Source: Ancylomarina subtilis (lineage in GTDB: Bacteria > Bacteroidota > Bacteroidia > Bacteroidales > Marinifilaceae). From it: 64,000 nt of DNA. The stretch is from assembly GCF_004217115.1 (NCBI RefSeq), contig NZ_SHKN01000001.1:434001-498000 (forward strand), read 5' to 3'. Position numbers and translations under genes: made by a program. Shown piece after piece: positions 54,272 to 62,652 of this stretch. Position 1 is the stretch's first letter, and each line of letters opens with the position of its first letter. The notes beneath the pieces were generated by a model, which was not told where the DNA came from, ran no database searches, and saw only the letters and a list, made by a program, of their open reading frames with translations.

Positions 54272-55555
54272 TTAACAGGTTTTGTTTAATCGAATGCTCA
54301 CGGCATTTTTGTGAGCTTCCAATTGTTCAGCTTCAGCCATAATTTCAATGCTAGGTCCCAGGTTTTCGAGACCTTTGCGTGTAATTTTCTGAAACGTGAT
54401 ACTCTTCATAAATGAATTTAGTCCAACACCCGAATAGGATTTAGCGTATCCGTTTGTTGGAAGCGTGTGATTGGTTCCCGATGCATAATCGCCGGCACTC
54501 TCTGGTGTGTAATTGCCAATAAAGACGGATCCTGCATTCTGGATGCCATTCAATATCTCATCTTCATTCTTAACGGAAAGAATCAAGTGCTCCGGAGCAT
54601 ATTGATTGCTGATTTCAAGTGCTTCAACCGCTGATTCAACCAATATCATCTTCGAATTGTTGAGTGCTTTTGTCGCGATGGCTTCTCTTGAAAGCTTCTT
54701 CAGTTGCTTTTTTAATTCAATTTGAACAGCATCCAGTAGCTTTTCATTCCAACTCAATAAAATCACCTGGCTATCTGCGCCGTGTTCAGCCTGTGATAAA
54801 AGATCAGCGGCTACAAATTCCGGAACAGCACTCTCATCAGCCATCACCAAAACCTCCGATGGACCTGCCGGCATATCAATCGCAACACTCAATTGAATTG
54901 CGGTTTGTTTGGCAGCTGTGACGAACTGATTGCCCGGACCAAAGATCTTGTAGACAGCAGGAACTGATTCAGTTCCTATCGCCATAGCGCCTATGGCCTG
55001 AATGCCACCAATTCGAAAGACCTTTGTGATGCTGACCAGTTTGCATGCATAAAGAATCGCCGGATTAATTTGACCGTTCTTATCCGGAGGTGTACACAAG
55101 ACAATTTCCTGACAGTTCGCAATTCTAGCTGGAATGCCTAACATGAGTACTGTAGAAAATAAGGGAGCAGATCCTCCGGGGATATAGAGTCCAATCTTAT
55201 CAATAGGGGTAAATTTTCTCCAACAACTAACGCCTTCAGTAGTTTCAATAAGGTCTGATTCTATTTTTTGAGCCTTGTGAAATGTTTCGATGTTCTTAGC
55301 TGCCAATTGAATGGCTTGTTTTAATTCATCTGAAATGAATTGTTCTGAATCATCAATTTCAGATTGACTGACAGCCAATTCATCAATTTTAACTCGATCG
55401 TAAAACCAGGTGTATTTTCTTAGAGCAGCGTCACCATCGGCTTTAACTTCTTTGAAAATTTGCTTGACAACCTCTTTCATTTCCTCCAATTCAATAGTAG
55501 GACGCGCAAGAATTTGGTTCCAATCGTTTTTTTGTGGGTATTTTATAGTTTGCAT
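54272..55555 (-). CDS. hisD: Histidinol dehydrogenase
   Basis: 427 residues; oxidises histidinol twice to histidine with NAD+. Zn and catalytic motifs: LYIPGGSAPLFSTVLM, FGPGNQFVTAAK, IDMPAGPSEVLV, LLSQAEHGADSQ (Zn ligand His), QYAPEHLIL (catalytic Glu-His) and GDYASGTNHTLPT. Gaps of 19 bp from hisG and 24 bp to hisC. Confidence 0.97.
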   Translation of the reverse strand: MQTIKYPQKNDWNQILARPTIELEEMKEVVKQIFKEVKADGDAALRKYTWFYDRVKIDELAVSQSEIDDSEQFISDELKQAIQLAAKNIETFHKAQKIESDLIETTEGVSCWRKFTPIDKIGLYIPGGSAPLFSTVLMLGIPARIANCQEIVLCTPPDKNGQINPAILYACKLVSITKVFRIGGIQAIGAMAIGTESVPAVYKIFGPGNQFVTAAKQTAIQLSVAIDMPAGPSEVLVMADESAVPEFVAADLLSQAEHGADSQVILLSWNEKLLDAVQIELKKQLKKLSREAIATKALNNSKMILVESAVEALEISNQYAPEHLILSVKNEDEILNGIQNAGSVFIGNYTPESAGDYASGTNHTLPTNGYAKSYSGVGLNSFMKSITFQKITRKGLENLGPSIEIMAEAEQLEAHKNAVSIRLNKTC

Positions 55556-55574
55556 GGTCTTGTTGTTTTAAAAA

Positions 55575-56435
55575 TTAAAGAATCATTTTTCCGATTGGAA
55601 TGGTTAGGATGCCTTCAGCACCATTGGCTTTAAGCTGATCGATCACTTCCCAAAAATCTTTATCGTTGATAACGGTGTGAATAGAACTCCAACCTTCTTG
55701 CATAAGTGGCATAACTGTTGGACTTTTCATTCCTGGTAAAATGCTATTGATGGCTTCAATATTGTCGTTAGGGACGTTTAGCAACAGGTATTTGTTGTTT
55801 TTGGCAGCTAAAACAGCACGCATTCTGAATAGTAAATCAGACAGAAGTGCGTTTTTGTCCTCTGAAATGTTGACGTTCTTTACCAGACAAGCCTCGGATG
55901 AGAGAATTTCTTCAACTTCCTTAAGTCCGTTTTTGAACAGTGTACTTCCCGAGCTCACGATATCACAAATAGCATCAGAAAGGCCGATGTTTGGTGCTAT
56001 TTCTACGGAACCTGAAATAACGTGGATTTCTGAATCCAGATTGTTTCTATCTAAGAAGGCTTGCAATGAATTGGGGTAGGAGGTTGCAATTCGTTTACCA
56101 TTAAAATAGTCTAACCCCGTGTATGCTTCATCTTTGGGGATAGCCATTTTTAATCGGCACTTCGAGAAACCCAGTTTTTGCAGAATCTCAACTTCCTTCT
56201 GTTTTTCAATCACTACATTTTCGCCAACAATGGCAATATCGGCAACTCCATCTTGCACATATTGGGGAATGTCTGAATTTCTCAGATAAAGAACCTCCAG
56301 AGGGAAGTTGCGCGCTTGTGCTTTCAACTGATCTTTCCCGTTATCTATTGAGATGCCACATTCTTTAAGAATTTGAAGCGAATCGTTTTGAAGTCTTCCT
56401 GACTTCTGAATGGCAATTTTTAATCGTGTACTCAT
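55575..56435 (-). CDS. hisG: ATP phosphoribosyltransferase, long form
   Basis: 286 residues from MSTRLKIAIQKSGRL at 56435; 19 codons open upstream are leader sequence. First, committed step of histidine synthesis. The C-terminal ACT-like regulatory domain (YLLLNVPNDNIEAINSILPG, then MKSPTVMPL) shows that this is the long HisG that does not need HisZ and is inhibited by histidine. First gene of the operon, behind two attenuators. Confidence 0.97.
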   Translation of the reverse strand: MSTRLKIAIQKSGRLQNDSLQILKECGISIDNGKDQLKAQARNFPLEVLYLRNSDIPQYVQDGVADIAIVGENVVIEKQKEVEILQKLGFSKCRLKMAIPKDEAYTGLDYFNGKRIATSYPNSLQAFLDRNNLDSEIHVISGSVEIAPNIGLSDAICDIVSSGSTLFKNGLKEVEEILSSEACLVKNVNISEDKNALLSDLLFRMRAVLAAKNNKYLLLNVPNDNIEAINSILPGMKSPTVMPLMQEGWSSIHTVINDKDFWEVIDQLKANGAEGILTIPIGKMIL

Positions 56436-56485
56436 TGTGTGTTTTGTTTTTAAAAACCTGATTCCGGGAATGGGTACAAATAAGA

Positions 56486-56511
56486 ACGCCAACCTGAAAT
56501 CAGGTTGGCGT
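56486..56511 (-). terminator. Attenuator terminator, proximal copy
   Basis: ACGCCAACCTGA pairs with TCAGGTTGGCGT; on the minus strand TTCTTATTTG follows. The TCAGGT of the upstream leader (56563-56568) can pair with ACCTGA of this stem and so act as antiterminator. Confidence 0.85.
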
Positions 56512-56559
56512 GAATCGTTATAAATTTATAGCTTAAAATTTTGGCATAACAGTATCAGC

Positions 56560-56613
56560 TCACCTGAAGTAAGTAAAATGATGATGGTGATGATGCTGTG
56601 TTGTAAAATTCAT
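56560..56613 (-). CDS. hisL: His leader peptide, proximal copy (six His codons in a row)
   Basis: A 17-codon frame MNFTTQHHHHHHFTYFR ending in TGA. Six consecutive His codons make it a histidine-charging sensor: when His-tRNA is short, the ribosome stalls and the downstream TCAGGT can disrupt the terminator at 56486-56511. A pause-type stem TGTTATG/TTATAACG lies between peptide and terminator. It is 124 nt before hisG. The peptide itself is not expected to act. Confidence 0.9.
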   Translation of the reverse strand: MNFTTQHHHHHHFTYFR

Positions 56614-56687
56614 TGTTTAGAGTTTTAAAGTCTTGGGTTTAATTTGATTTTGTAATATAATTTGTTCTAGAATTGCATATAAACAAA

Positions 56688-56715
56688 AACGCCAACCTGG
56701 AATCAGGTTGGCGTT
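56688..56715 (-). terminator. Attenuator terminator, distal copy
   Basis: AACGCCAACCTG pairs with CAGGTTGGCGTT, followed on the minus strand by TTTGTTT. Nearly the same stem as the proximal copy at 56486-56511, 200 nt further upstream. Confidence 0.88.
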
Positions 56716-56754
56716 AATTGTTATGAATTTATCACTTGAGATTTTTACATAACA

Positions 56755-56814
56755 TCATCGGCTCACCTGAGGTAAGAGAAAATAATGATGATGATGTATT
56801 GCTGTAAAAATCAT
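56755..56814 (-). CDS. His leader peptide, distal copy (four His codons in a row)
   Basis: A 19-codon frame MIFTAIHHHHYFLLPQVSR ending in TGA, with four consecutive His codons. The following RNA repeats the proximal arrangement: TCAGGTGAGC (antiterminator arm), TGTTATG/CATAACA stem, terminator. It starts about 16 nt after the predicted transcription start and is the first attenuator met by RNA polymerase. Confidence 0.88.
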   Translation of the reverse strand: MIFTAIHHHHYFLLPQVSR

Positions 56815-56836
56815 AGTTTTTGCGTTTTATCTGCGA

Positions 56837-56868
56837 CAAAGATTAGTATTAATATTCGTTTAAGCAAG
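56837..56868 (-). promoter_or_regulatory. his operon promoter
   Basis: On the minus strand CTTG (56868-56865) N20 AATCTTTG (56844-56837), close to the Bacteroidota TTTG/TANNTTTG consensus and placed to start transcription just before the distal leader peptide. Confidence 0.5.
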
Positions 56869-57033
56869 TCCTAATTATTGATTTTAATTTTCTTGCCGCC
56901 TTGATATTGTCCTGTAAGACTTGTAAACACAAGGGTTTTGGCTTGTGTTTATTTTTGAAATATTTTTTTTTGAATGGTTCGAACTCAATTGTTTTAAGCT
57001 TATTTCTTTTTAGTGAACTTGTTGCATTTTTAG

Positions 57034-57041
57034 TATATTTG
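57034..57041 (+). promoter_or_regulatory. Promoter -7 element
   Basis: TATATTTG matches TANNTTTG, 39 bp before the 94-residue protein gene. The -33 element is weak (TTTT near 57008). Confidence 0.45.
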
Positions 57042-57080
57042 CATGGAATTTTGAATAAGAACCATTAATATTAAGAAACT

Positions 57081-57365
57081 ATGGCGAGTAGAAGAAAATT
57101 AAAAAAAGATATTGACTTTTTGACTTTTGAAGTTATTTCTGATTGCTACAACTATATTTACCTGCACCCGGGAAACGAAGAAAAAGTAATCGATATTATT
57201 AAAGAAACGGTTGCAAATCGTAACAAACTTGTTGCTTGCGTAAATCACCCTGACGGTAAGGATAACGCAAAAATTGTGAAAGCATATTATAAATCAATTT
57301 TCAACGATTTAATTTCGAATACGGATGCTTCATTCACAAAATTGAGTGAATTGATTAAAGCATAA
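57081..57365 (+). CDS. Conserved small helical protein, 94 aa
   Basis: 94 residues, soluble, helical and basic at the start (MASRRKLKKDIDFLTFEVIS, DCYNYIYLHPGNEEKVIDI). No signal peptide or metal motif (two isolated Cys). It looks like a family of conserved Bacteroidota hypothetical proteins, function unknown. A good promoter before it and a strong terminator after it support a real single-gene unit. Confidence 0.8.
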   Translation: MASRRKLKKDIDFLTFEVISDCYNYIYLHPGNEEKVIDIIKETVANRNKLVACVNHPDGKDNAKIVKAYYKSIFNDLISNTDASFTKLSELIKA

Positions 57366-57388
57366 GTTTTCTTAAAAGGAATAATTCT

Positions 57389-57426
57389 AATAGCTTTGCC
57401 TCCCGGGTAAAGCTATTTTTTTTTTA
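57389..57426 (+). terminator. Rho-independent terminator
   Basis: AATAGCTTT pairs with AAAGCTATT (inner GCC/GGG partial), followed by nine or more T. Confidence 0.88.
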
Positions 57427-58145
57427 TGAAGATTGAGAAGACAATTGAGCTAGAAGATTTGGGCGAATTAGTGCTTAAAAAGGATTCACGTTTTAAACGT
57501 TTATCCTTAAGAATGGCACCTAATAAAGGTATATGGCTTAATGTTCCTTATCATTTGGATTGGCAAACAGCGATTGATTTTGCCCAAAGCCATAAGGATT
57601 GGATCATAAAGAACCGATCGAAAATTCAAGTTAAGGAAAAGCAGAATCTGTTTTTCGATTCGGATACCGTATTCAAAACCAAGTACCATGAATTGAGAAT
57701 GAATCCAACTCAGGAGAATCGGGTCAGAGCTTCTGTCAAACAGGGGATCATTCAGGTCAGCCATCCCGAGAATTTTGATTTTGAGACCGAGGGGTTTCAG
57801 GATTTTATCAAACACATGATTATTGAAACACTTCGAAAGGAAGCCAAACATGTTTTACCTAAGCGTTTGGCTGAATTGGCATCTCGTTTTGGTTTTAAAT
57901 TCAATAAAGTGAGTATTCGAAATGCCAGCTCTAGGTGGGGATCGTGTTCGGGAGATAATAATATCAGTTTAAACCTGCATTTAATGCGTTTGCCTGAGCA
58001 CTTGATTGACATGGTTTTGCTTCATGAGTTGTGCCACACCATTGAAAAAAATCACTCAAAATCGTTTTGGGATTTATTGGCAAAGGTTTGTGATAAACTT
58101 CCCGAAAAGCGAAAGGAATTGAAAGCTTATTCAACATATTTGTAG
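57426..58145 (+). CDS. YgjP-like metallopeptidase (SprT/DUF45 type)
   Basis: 239 residues. Zn motif LLHELCHTIEKNHSKSFW (HExxH near residue 200, with the third His in the NHS turn), and NASSRWGSCSGDNNISLNLHL, which is the hallmark of the YgjP/DUF45 family. Probably a cytoplasmic protease or nucleotide phosphohydrolase-like enzyme; family function is poorly defined. The ATG overlaps the T-run of the preceding terminator. Gap of 26 bp to the membrane protein downstream. Confidence 0.88.
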   Translation: MKIEKTIELEDLGELVLKKDSRFKRLSLRMAPNKGIWLNVPYHLDWQTAIDFAQSHKDWIIKNRSKIQVKEKQNLFFDSDTVFKTKYHELRMNPTQENRVRASVKQGIIQVSHPENFDFETEGFQDFIKHMIIETLRKEAKHVLPKRLAELASRFGFKFNKVSIRNASSRWGSCSGDNNISLNLHLMRLPEHLIDMVLLHELCHTIEKNHSKSFWDLLAKVCDKLPEKRKELKAYSTYL

Positions 58146-58171
58146 AGAAATAGGATTAAAAAAAATAAAAG

Positions 58172-58570
58172 ATGAACAGAGAAATATATATTCTGATTGG
58201 TTTAAGCATTTTTGCTTTTTTGTTGGGTACGCAATTGAAAAAGAGGTTTTCTAAGAAACCTGTTGACACACCTAAAGTTCACAAGTCTCAACGCTCAAAA
58301 ATGGCCAGAATAGCTCAGGATAAACCTCAGGAGACCAAAAGCAAACATCCTAAAATCAAACGTTTTTTCCTTTGGCTTCAACTTGTCGTTTTGTTCTTTA
58401 TCATCATATTTATGATACCAGCTTTGTCCCGCGACATCATGGTGGCTGAGGGGAGTTACGATCAAAGTCTGATTCTAAGAATTCTGATTGTTGCTTTCGC
58501 GGTTTATACCTTATTTGTTGGTTTAAATAAGCTTTTTAAGAATAAAGGGAAGATGGGAACTGATCTATAA
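58172..58570 (+). CDS. Small membrane protein of unknown function
   Basis: 132 residues with three hydrophobic segments: IYILIGLSIFAFLLGTQL (about 5-22), LQLVVLFFIIIFMIPAL (about 69-86) and ILRILIVAFAVYTLFVGL (about 103-121). The stretch between the first two is basic and Lys/Gln-rich (KPVDTPKVHKSQRSKMARI), likely cytoplasmic. No family recognised. Probably co-transcribed with the YgjP-like gene. Confidence 0.7.
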   Translation: MNREIYILIGLSIFAFLLGTQLKKRFSKKPVDTPKVHKSQRSKMARIAQDKPQETKSKHPKIKRFFLWLQLVVLFFIIIFMIPALSRDIMVAEGSYDQSLILRILIVAFAVYTLFVGLNKLFKNKGKMGTDL

Positions 58571-58606
58571 CATATATTTTCCCTTCGTTTTGTGATATTA
58601 ATAAAG

Positions 58607-58644
58607 AGTTTATTCGTCATTTCTGATGAATAAACTTTTTTTTT
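58607..58644 (+). terminator. Rho-independent terminator
   Basis: AGTTTATTCGTCA pairs with TGATGAATAAACT (one G-U pair), followed by eight T. Confidence 0.9.
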
Positions 58645-58773
58645 GAAAAAAAAATTAAAGAGATTGACTTTTTTATCTTCAAGCTTAAATCGTTTTCGAA
58701 GAACTCTCTTTTAGTTTATAAAAAAAAACTGAGATTTTAAATGATAAATAGCATATAAGCGTCTTTATATGCA

Positions 58774-58804
58774 TTTTAAAGGAGGAAAATTTTCTGTAAA
58801 TTTG
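58774..58804 (+). promoter_or_regulatory. Promoter of the large PEPCK-like gene
   Basis: TTTT (58774-58777) N19 TAAATTTG (58797-58804), a good TANNTTTG -7 element 40 bp before the start. Confidence 0.5.
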
Positions 58805-58844
58805 GTACGGACCCGGCCTTCAAAAGCTATTTAAAACTCAAGAT

Positions 58845-61800
58845 ATGGAGAATATTAAAACAACTTATCGCGAAATCCAATCGAAAAATGGAGAGGTGGA
58901 TCAGAAAGATCTGATTCGTTACATTAATCTGCAACTCGCAGCTATGGGACAACCGATCTTTAATGAAGAAAACAACGATTTGTCTGATGTTAACTTTATA
59001 GCACTGACGGATAGTTTAATTCAGAATTATCGGGTGAAATCTCGTTTGTTAGCGGATCATCATTGCCCCGCAGATCAGAGAATTCAGAACTTTTTGAATG
59101 ACTATTTTAAAGATCTGAATAAGGAAGTCCCTCAAATTCCAACTTCGACATTTACCTTAGATCAGGAAGGAATTGCTCGCGAGTTAAGTTTGCCACCTAA
59201 TAAGAATGAATATATAACAGAACATCTCAGTTCATATCGTATTAAACAAGGCGTGCTTCATAACCCCAAACATGATAGAAGAACGACCAAAGGTTCATTT
59301 CATATTGTAGAGGGAGATTTGCCTGCACCACTTGATAAGATTGAATTGCCTAAATCAGCTTTCCTTAAGTTTTTGGATTCGGCTTTTAATCCTTCGGATG
59401 AATTAAAAACATTGCCTTTTACAGCTGCTCAGGATACCAAAGCGAAGATGATGGTTTCTCTCTTATTGCGCCCTGTTGTTTGCCCTGAAGTAAAAGGGGT
59501 GATATCAGAAAAAGCAATGGAGGTTCGTTTCTTCGTACCTGGTGCTTTTGTGAGTAATCTGGATTTTGTTGAATCGATTTTTGGAAATGCGGGTGATCCT
59601 CATTTACCATCGAACGATGCTGGTTTGGATATTGAACACTGGACTGGACATACCGGTTGTATTGTATTGGCACCACAGCTTTTGGAAATGACCAAGAAAG
59701 AGCTTGGCTTACCTCATTATGATGATGCAACAGAGCGTCAGCGCCGCGATGGTGTTTGTTGGAAAGAAGAAGGTGAACTTTATAATGGCGGACAACCTTT
59801 CAAGGTAACTTGCAGAAGTGAAGAAGGGGTTGTGATTACACTGATTGCTGATAATTACTTTGGCTATTCAAAGAAAGAAATTAAAACGCAGATTAGCTTT
59901 TCAGCAAATCTATATGGTTTAGCCGAAGAGGAGCACTCTGGAGGAGCAATTGCTTTCCCTCGTAAAAACCTGGGTGATAATTTCGACGGAACGCTTTTTA
60001 TGAATAACATTCTTAAAAAGCAGTTTAGTTTTGATGAAGTGATCAAACAATTGGGTGATTCTGTTGAGGTTAAACCTGAAGGTTACGCCATTGATAAAGA
60101 GTATGAAAATATCATCTATATCGACGGACATGCCAAAATTGATTTGTATAAGAGTACGGTGAGTTGGGTAAGAGATGGCAAAGATCAATCGATTCGTTTA
60201 TTGCCTGAACATTACTATGTGCACCCATCGGGCTACAAATTGCATATGGAAAAACACCCATCGGCTCCGTCCTGGCGTTTGGTGAGTACCTATGCTGAGG
60301 GAACTTTTTGTCACAAGCCTTGTACGGTTTCAGGAGGTGGAAAGTCTGAGATTTCGAAATCCTTATTAAATGCGATTATCTACAGTTCATTCTATATTCA
60401 GGATATGGATAAGGACTTTGATATGGCGGATCAGGTTTTTGAACATGACTATTCAAACCGATGGAAAAAACATGTGGAGCGTTCGGAACCTTCTCGTCCT
60501 TTATTAAACTCAAAACGTTCTTTAGGATCGGTGGTGAAACTATTAACACCGTCTAAATACTATACCGATGAGTACAATGCTTATTTGGCATCTATTCCGG
60601 ATCATGTAAAAGGATTGGTTTTATTTGTGAAACGATTCTATCGTGAAGGTCGTACCGGTCGTGACTGGAGAAATTATTTCTCGGTGGATATGGTGAATGG
60701 TAAAAAAGGACATGAGTTGCTTTATAACAATCGTAAGATTGTAGCCAGTTACCTGCGTGTTGGTTTTGCAACCGATAATTCATGGTTTTTGCATAAGTTA
60801 CGTCAGGACTTTATTGCTTCGGCTAAAATTCAGATGGAGGATGATATTACAGCTTCGGTTGTATTGCCTGCAAGCAGCCTTTCCTATTTGAATGAGGCTT
60901 ACGACAACAAGTCAGTAAAGCTTACAACCAACTGCGAGCGTCGTTTCTTCCAGCGTCCTGATGAAGCGGTTCACCGTGGATACGATAAGGAGGCAGAGGC
61001 CGATCTTTCGATGCGTGGTAACTTTACATCGAATTACGAACCCATGACCAAAGAGGATGGTCAGGAATTGATGGCTGATGCGATTGGTTTCGATTTATAT
61101 ACCAAGCCGATTCAGGAATTAATTCGCAGGGGAGCAACCAGCGAGAAGGATAACTATTTTATCACACCTTCGCATACACGTATTGTGAATGGCAAACCGT
61201 CACAAAACCCACGTTATTTGCAAATTCGTCCCGATTTGGTAAACCCTATCGATGATAAGTTGGCCGAAGTGGGTGTTCGCTTGTCCAGAAAAATTCCTTT
61301 GGATCAGCCGGTTCATCACCCTGTAAATGCGGTATTGCCAGGACGTCGTAACAATCCTGCGGATAAGGAAGCCGGTATTCGTGCATTGAGTGTGTATAAC
61401 CCAATTCATTATCAGGAGTTGCCTGAGTTGTTTATGGACTTTATTTGTTCACTAACGGGTAAGTCACCATCGACAACAGGTGCGGGTACTGAAGGAGCCT
61501 TAACCAAAGGACCTTTCAACATGTTGAGCCCAACCACTGATTTGAATAATGCTTTATTATCCTATATCATTACAGGCTATCAGGGGTTCTCATCAGCTGC
61601 AGGTTATGTGGGTTCTGAGAATCGTTTTGATCATGATGTTTCTCTTTTGATTCCGGAATTGTGGTGTCGTTTGAGCGAAGACAGTCGTGATCCGAAGCTT
61701 TTGATTGAAGAAGGTTCGCTTGAGAAGTTGAATGATTTTGAATATAAGGGCGAGAAAATTCAGGCAAGCCGTTTGGGCTATCGTATTACAGAAGGTTTCT

Positions 61801-62324
61801 TGTTCCGTTACCTGAATCGAATTTTCGATGAACCTCAGAATGTATTCAACGAGAGAATGCTGAAACCTGAAATTCAGGATATGGATGCTTTTGCTGATGG
61901 AATCAAGAATATCGTAGAAGCTCAGGAAAAAGTTGCGATTAACTATTTTAATGATAATAGTATTTCTGCCGCTATTCCACCATTGCAGGTGTTGTTAAGC
62001 ATTATGGCTTTCGGACAGTACGATGGTAAGGATATTAGTGATCCTGAATTGCGTCAGATGTTCGATCGTGATGTGGTAATTAATTCCGACTGGTATAAGG
62101 CTCGATTGAAGCGTAAGCAGGAGATCGATATCCAATACTACGAGAATCAGATTGATTATCTGAATCAGTTTATTGCCGATAAGAACAATACAGAATGGAA
62201 TGCGAAAATGAATCTTGAGGATCGTTTGATCAAAGCGAAATCAGATTTGGAGCATGTGAAAACCGAGGCTTATCTTCAAAGCCTGGTTGGAACCATTGGA
62301 GCGGATCCTTTGTTTAAGAAATAA
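58845..62324 (+). CDS. Large conserved protein, probable PPi-type PEP carboxykinase
   Basis: 1159 residues, soluble, single gene with its own promoter and terminator. The length and segments such as EEEHSGGAIAFPRKNLGD (about 365), CHKPCTVSGGGKSEISKSLL (about 490, a Gly-rich loop where nucleotide PEPCKs have their P-loop), GREGRTGRDW-type FYREGRTGRDWRNYFSVD and GTEGALTKGPFNMLSPT suggest the PPi-dependent PEP carboxykinase group described in Entamoeba and Propionibacterium, which is about 130 kDa. It would form oxaloacetate and PPi from PEP, CO2 and phosphate, or the reverse. My recognition rests on size and motif style, so treat it as a candidate; such proteins are often annotated as hypothetical. 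Confidence 0.6.
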   Translation: MENIKTTYREIQSKNGEVDQKDLIRYINLQLAAMGQPIFNEENNDLSDVNFIALTDSLIQNYRVKSRLLADHHCPADQRIQNFLNDYFKDLNKEVPQIPTSTFTLDQEGIARELSLPPNKNEYITEHLSSYRIKQGVLHNPKHDRRTTKGSFHIVEGDLPAPLDKIELPKSAFLKFLDSAFNPSDELKTLPFTAAQDTKAKMMVSLLLRPVVCPEVKGVISEKAMEVRFFVPGAFVSNLDFVESIFGNAGDPHLPSNDAGLDIEHWTGHTGCIVLAPQLLEMTKKELGLPHYDDATERQRRDGVCWKEEGELYNGGQPFKVTCRSEEGVVITLIADNYFGYSKKEIKTQISFSANLYGLAEEEHSGGAIAFPRKNLGDNFDGTLFMNNILKKQFSFDEVIKQLGDSVEVKPEGYAIDKEYENIIYIDGHAKIDLYKSTVSWVRDGKDQSIRLLPEHYYVHPSGYKLHMEKHPSAPSWRLVSTYAEGTFCHKPCTVSGGGKSEISKSLLNAIIYSSFYIQDMDKDFDMADQVFEHDYSNRWKKHVERSEPSRPLLNSKRSLGSVVKLLTPSKYYTDEYNAYLASIPDHVKGLVLFVKRFYREGRTGRDWRNYFSVDMVNGKKGHELLYNNRKIVASYLRVGFATDNSWFLHKLRQDFIASAKIQMEDDITASVVLPASSLSYLNEAYDNKSVKLTTNCERRFFQRPDEAVHRGYDKEAEADLSMRGNFTSNYEPMTKEDGQELMADAIGFDLYTKPIQELIRRGATSEKDNYFITPSHTRIVNGKPSQNPRYLQIRPDLVNPIDDKLAEVGVRLSRKIPLDQPVHHPVNAVLPGRRNNPADKEAGIRALSVYNPIHYQELPELFMDFICSLTGKSPSTTGAGTEGALTKGPFNMLSPTTDLNNALLSYIITGYQGFSSAAGYVGSENRFDHDVSLLIPELWCRLSEDSRDPKLLIEEGSLEKLNDFEYKGEKIQASRLGYRITEGFLFRYLNRIFDEPQNVFNERMLKPEIQDMDAFADGIKNIVEAQEKVAINYFNDNSISAAIPPLQVLLSIMAFGQYDGKDISDPELRQMFDRDVVINSDWYKARLKRKQEIDIQYYENQIDYLNQFIADKNNTEWNAKMNLEDRLIKAKSDLEHVKTEAYLQSLVGTIGADPLFKK

Positions 62325-62343
62325 GCAGACTGGATGATTATAG

Positions 62344-62383
62344 AAAAGGGGATGAACAATTAAGTTCATCCCCTTTTTCTTTG
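62344..62383. terminator. Strong terminator hairpin
   Basis: AAAAGGGGATGAAC pairs with GTTCATCCCCTTTT around AATTAA, followed by TCTTTG. It lies between the PEPCK-like gene (+) and the convergent small membrane gene (-). Confidence 0.9.
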
Positions 62384-62396
62384 TCGTAAACCGTTT

Positions 62397-62597
62397 TTAG
62401 CGTTTACGTAGAATGAGGTATAAGCCTAATATAGCCGATATAGACCCCACAACAATACTTCCAATCGAATCGTTATCTTTTTGTCCCAAAGCACGTGTGA
62501 GTTGCGATTCCAGGCTGTTGAGATGTGTAAATCCATAAACAACGAGAATAATACCCAGAATTAACAGAATGGCAGCAATGATCTTTTTAAAGTCCAT
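62397..62597 (-). CDS. DUF3185-like small membrane protein
   Basis: 66 residues from MDFKKIIAAILLILGIILVV (62597); the frame upstream of this Met is unsupported. Two membrane helices (3-23 and about 47-63) flank a polar segment with SLESQLTRALGQKDNDS, the pattern of DUF3185 proteins (length about 65, same helix-loop-helix). Function unknown. Downstream of the nucleotidase gene on the same strand. Confidence 0.75.
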   Translation of the reverse strand: MDFKKIIAAILLILGIILVVYGFTHLNSLESQLTRALGQKDNDSIGSIVVGSISAILGLYLILRKR

Positions 62598-62652
62598 AAT
62601 TGTATGTTTGATTTGTAATATTGTAAATTGTTGAAAGCATAAAGATCGCTTT

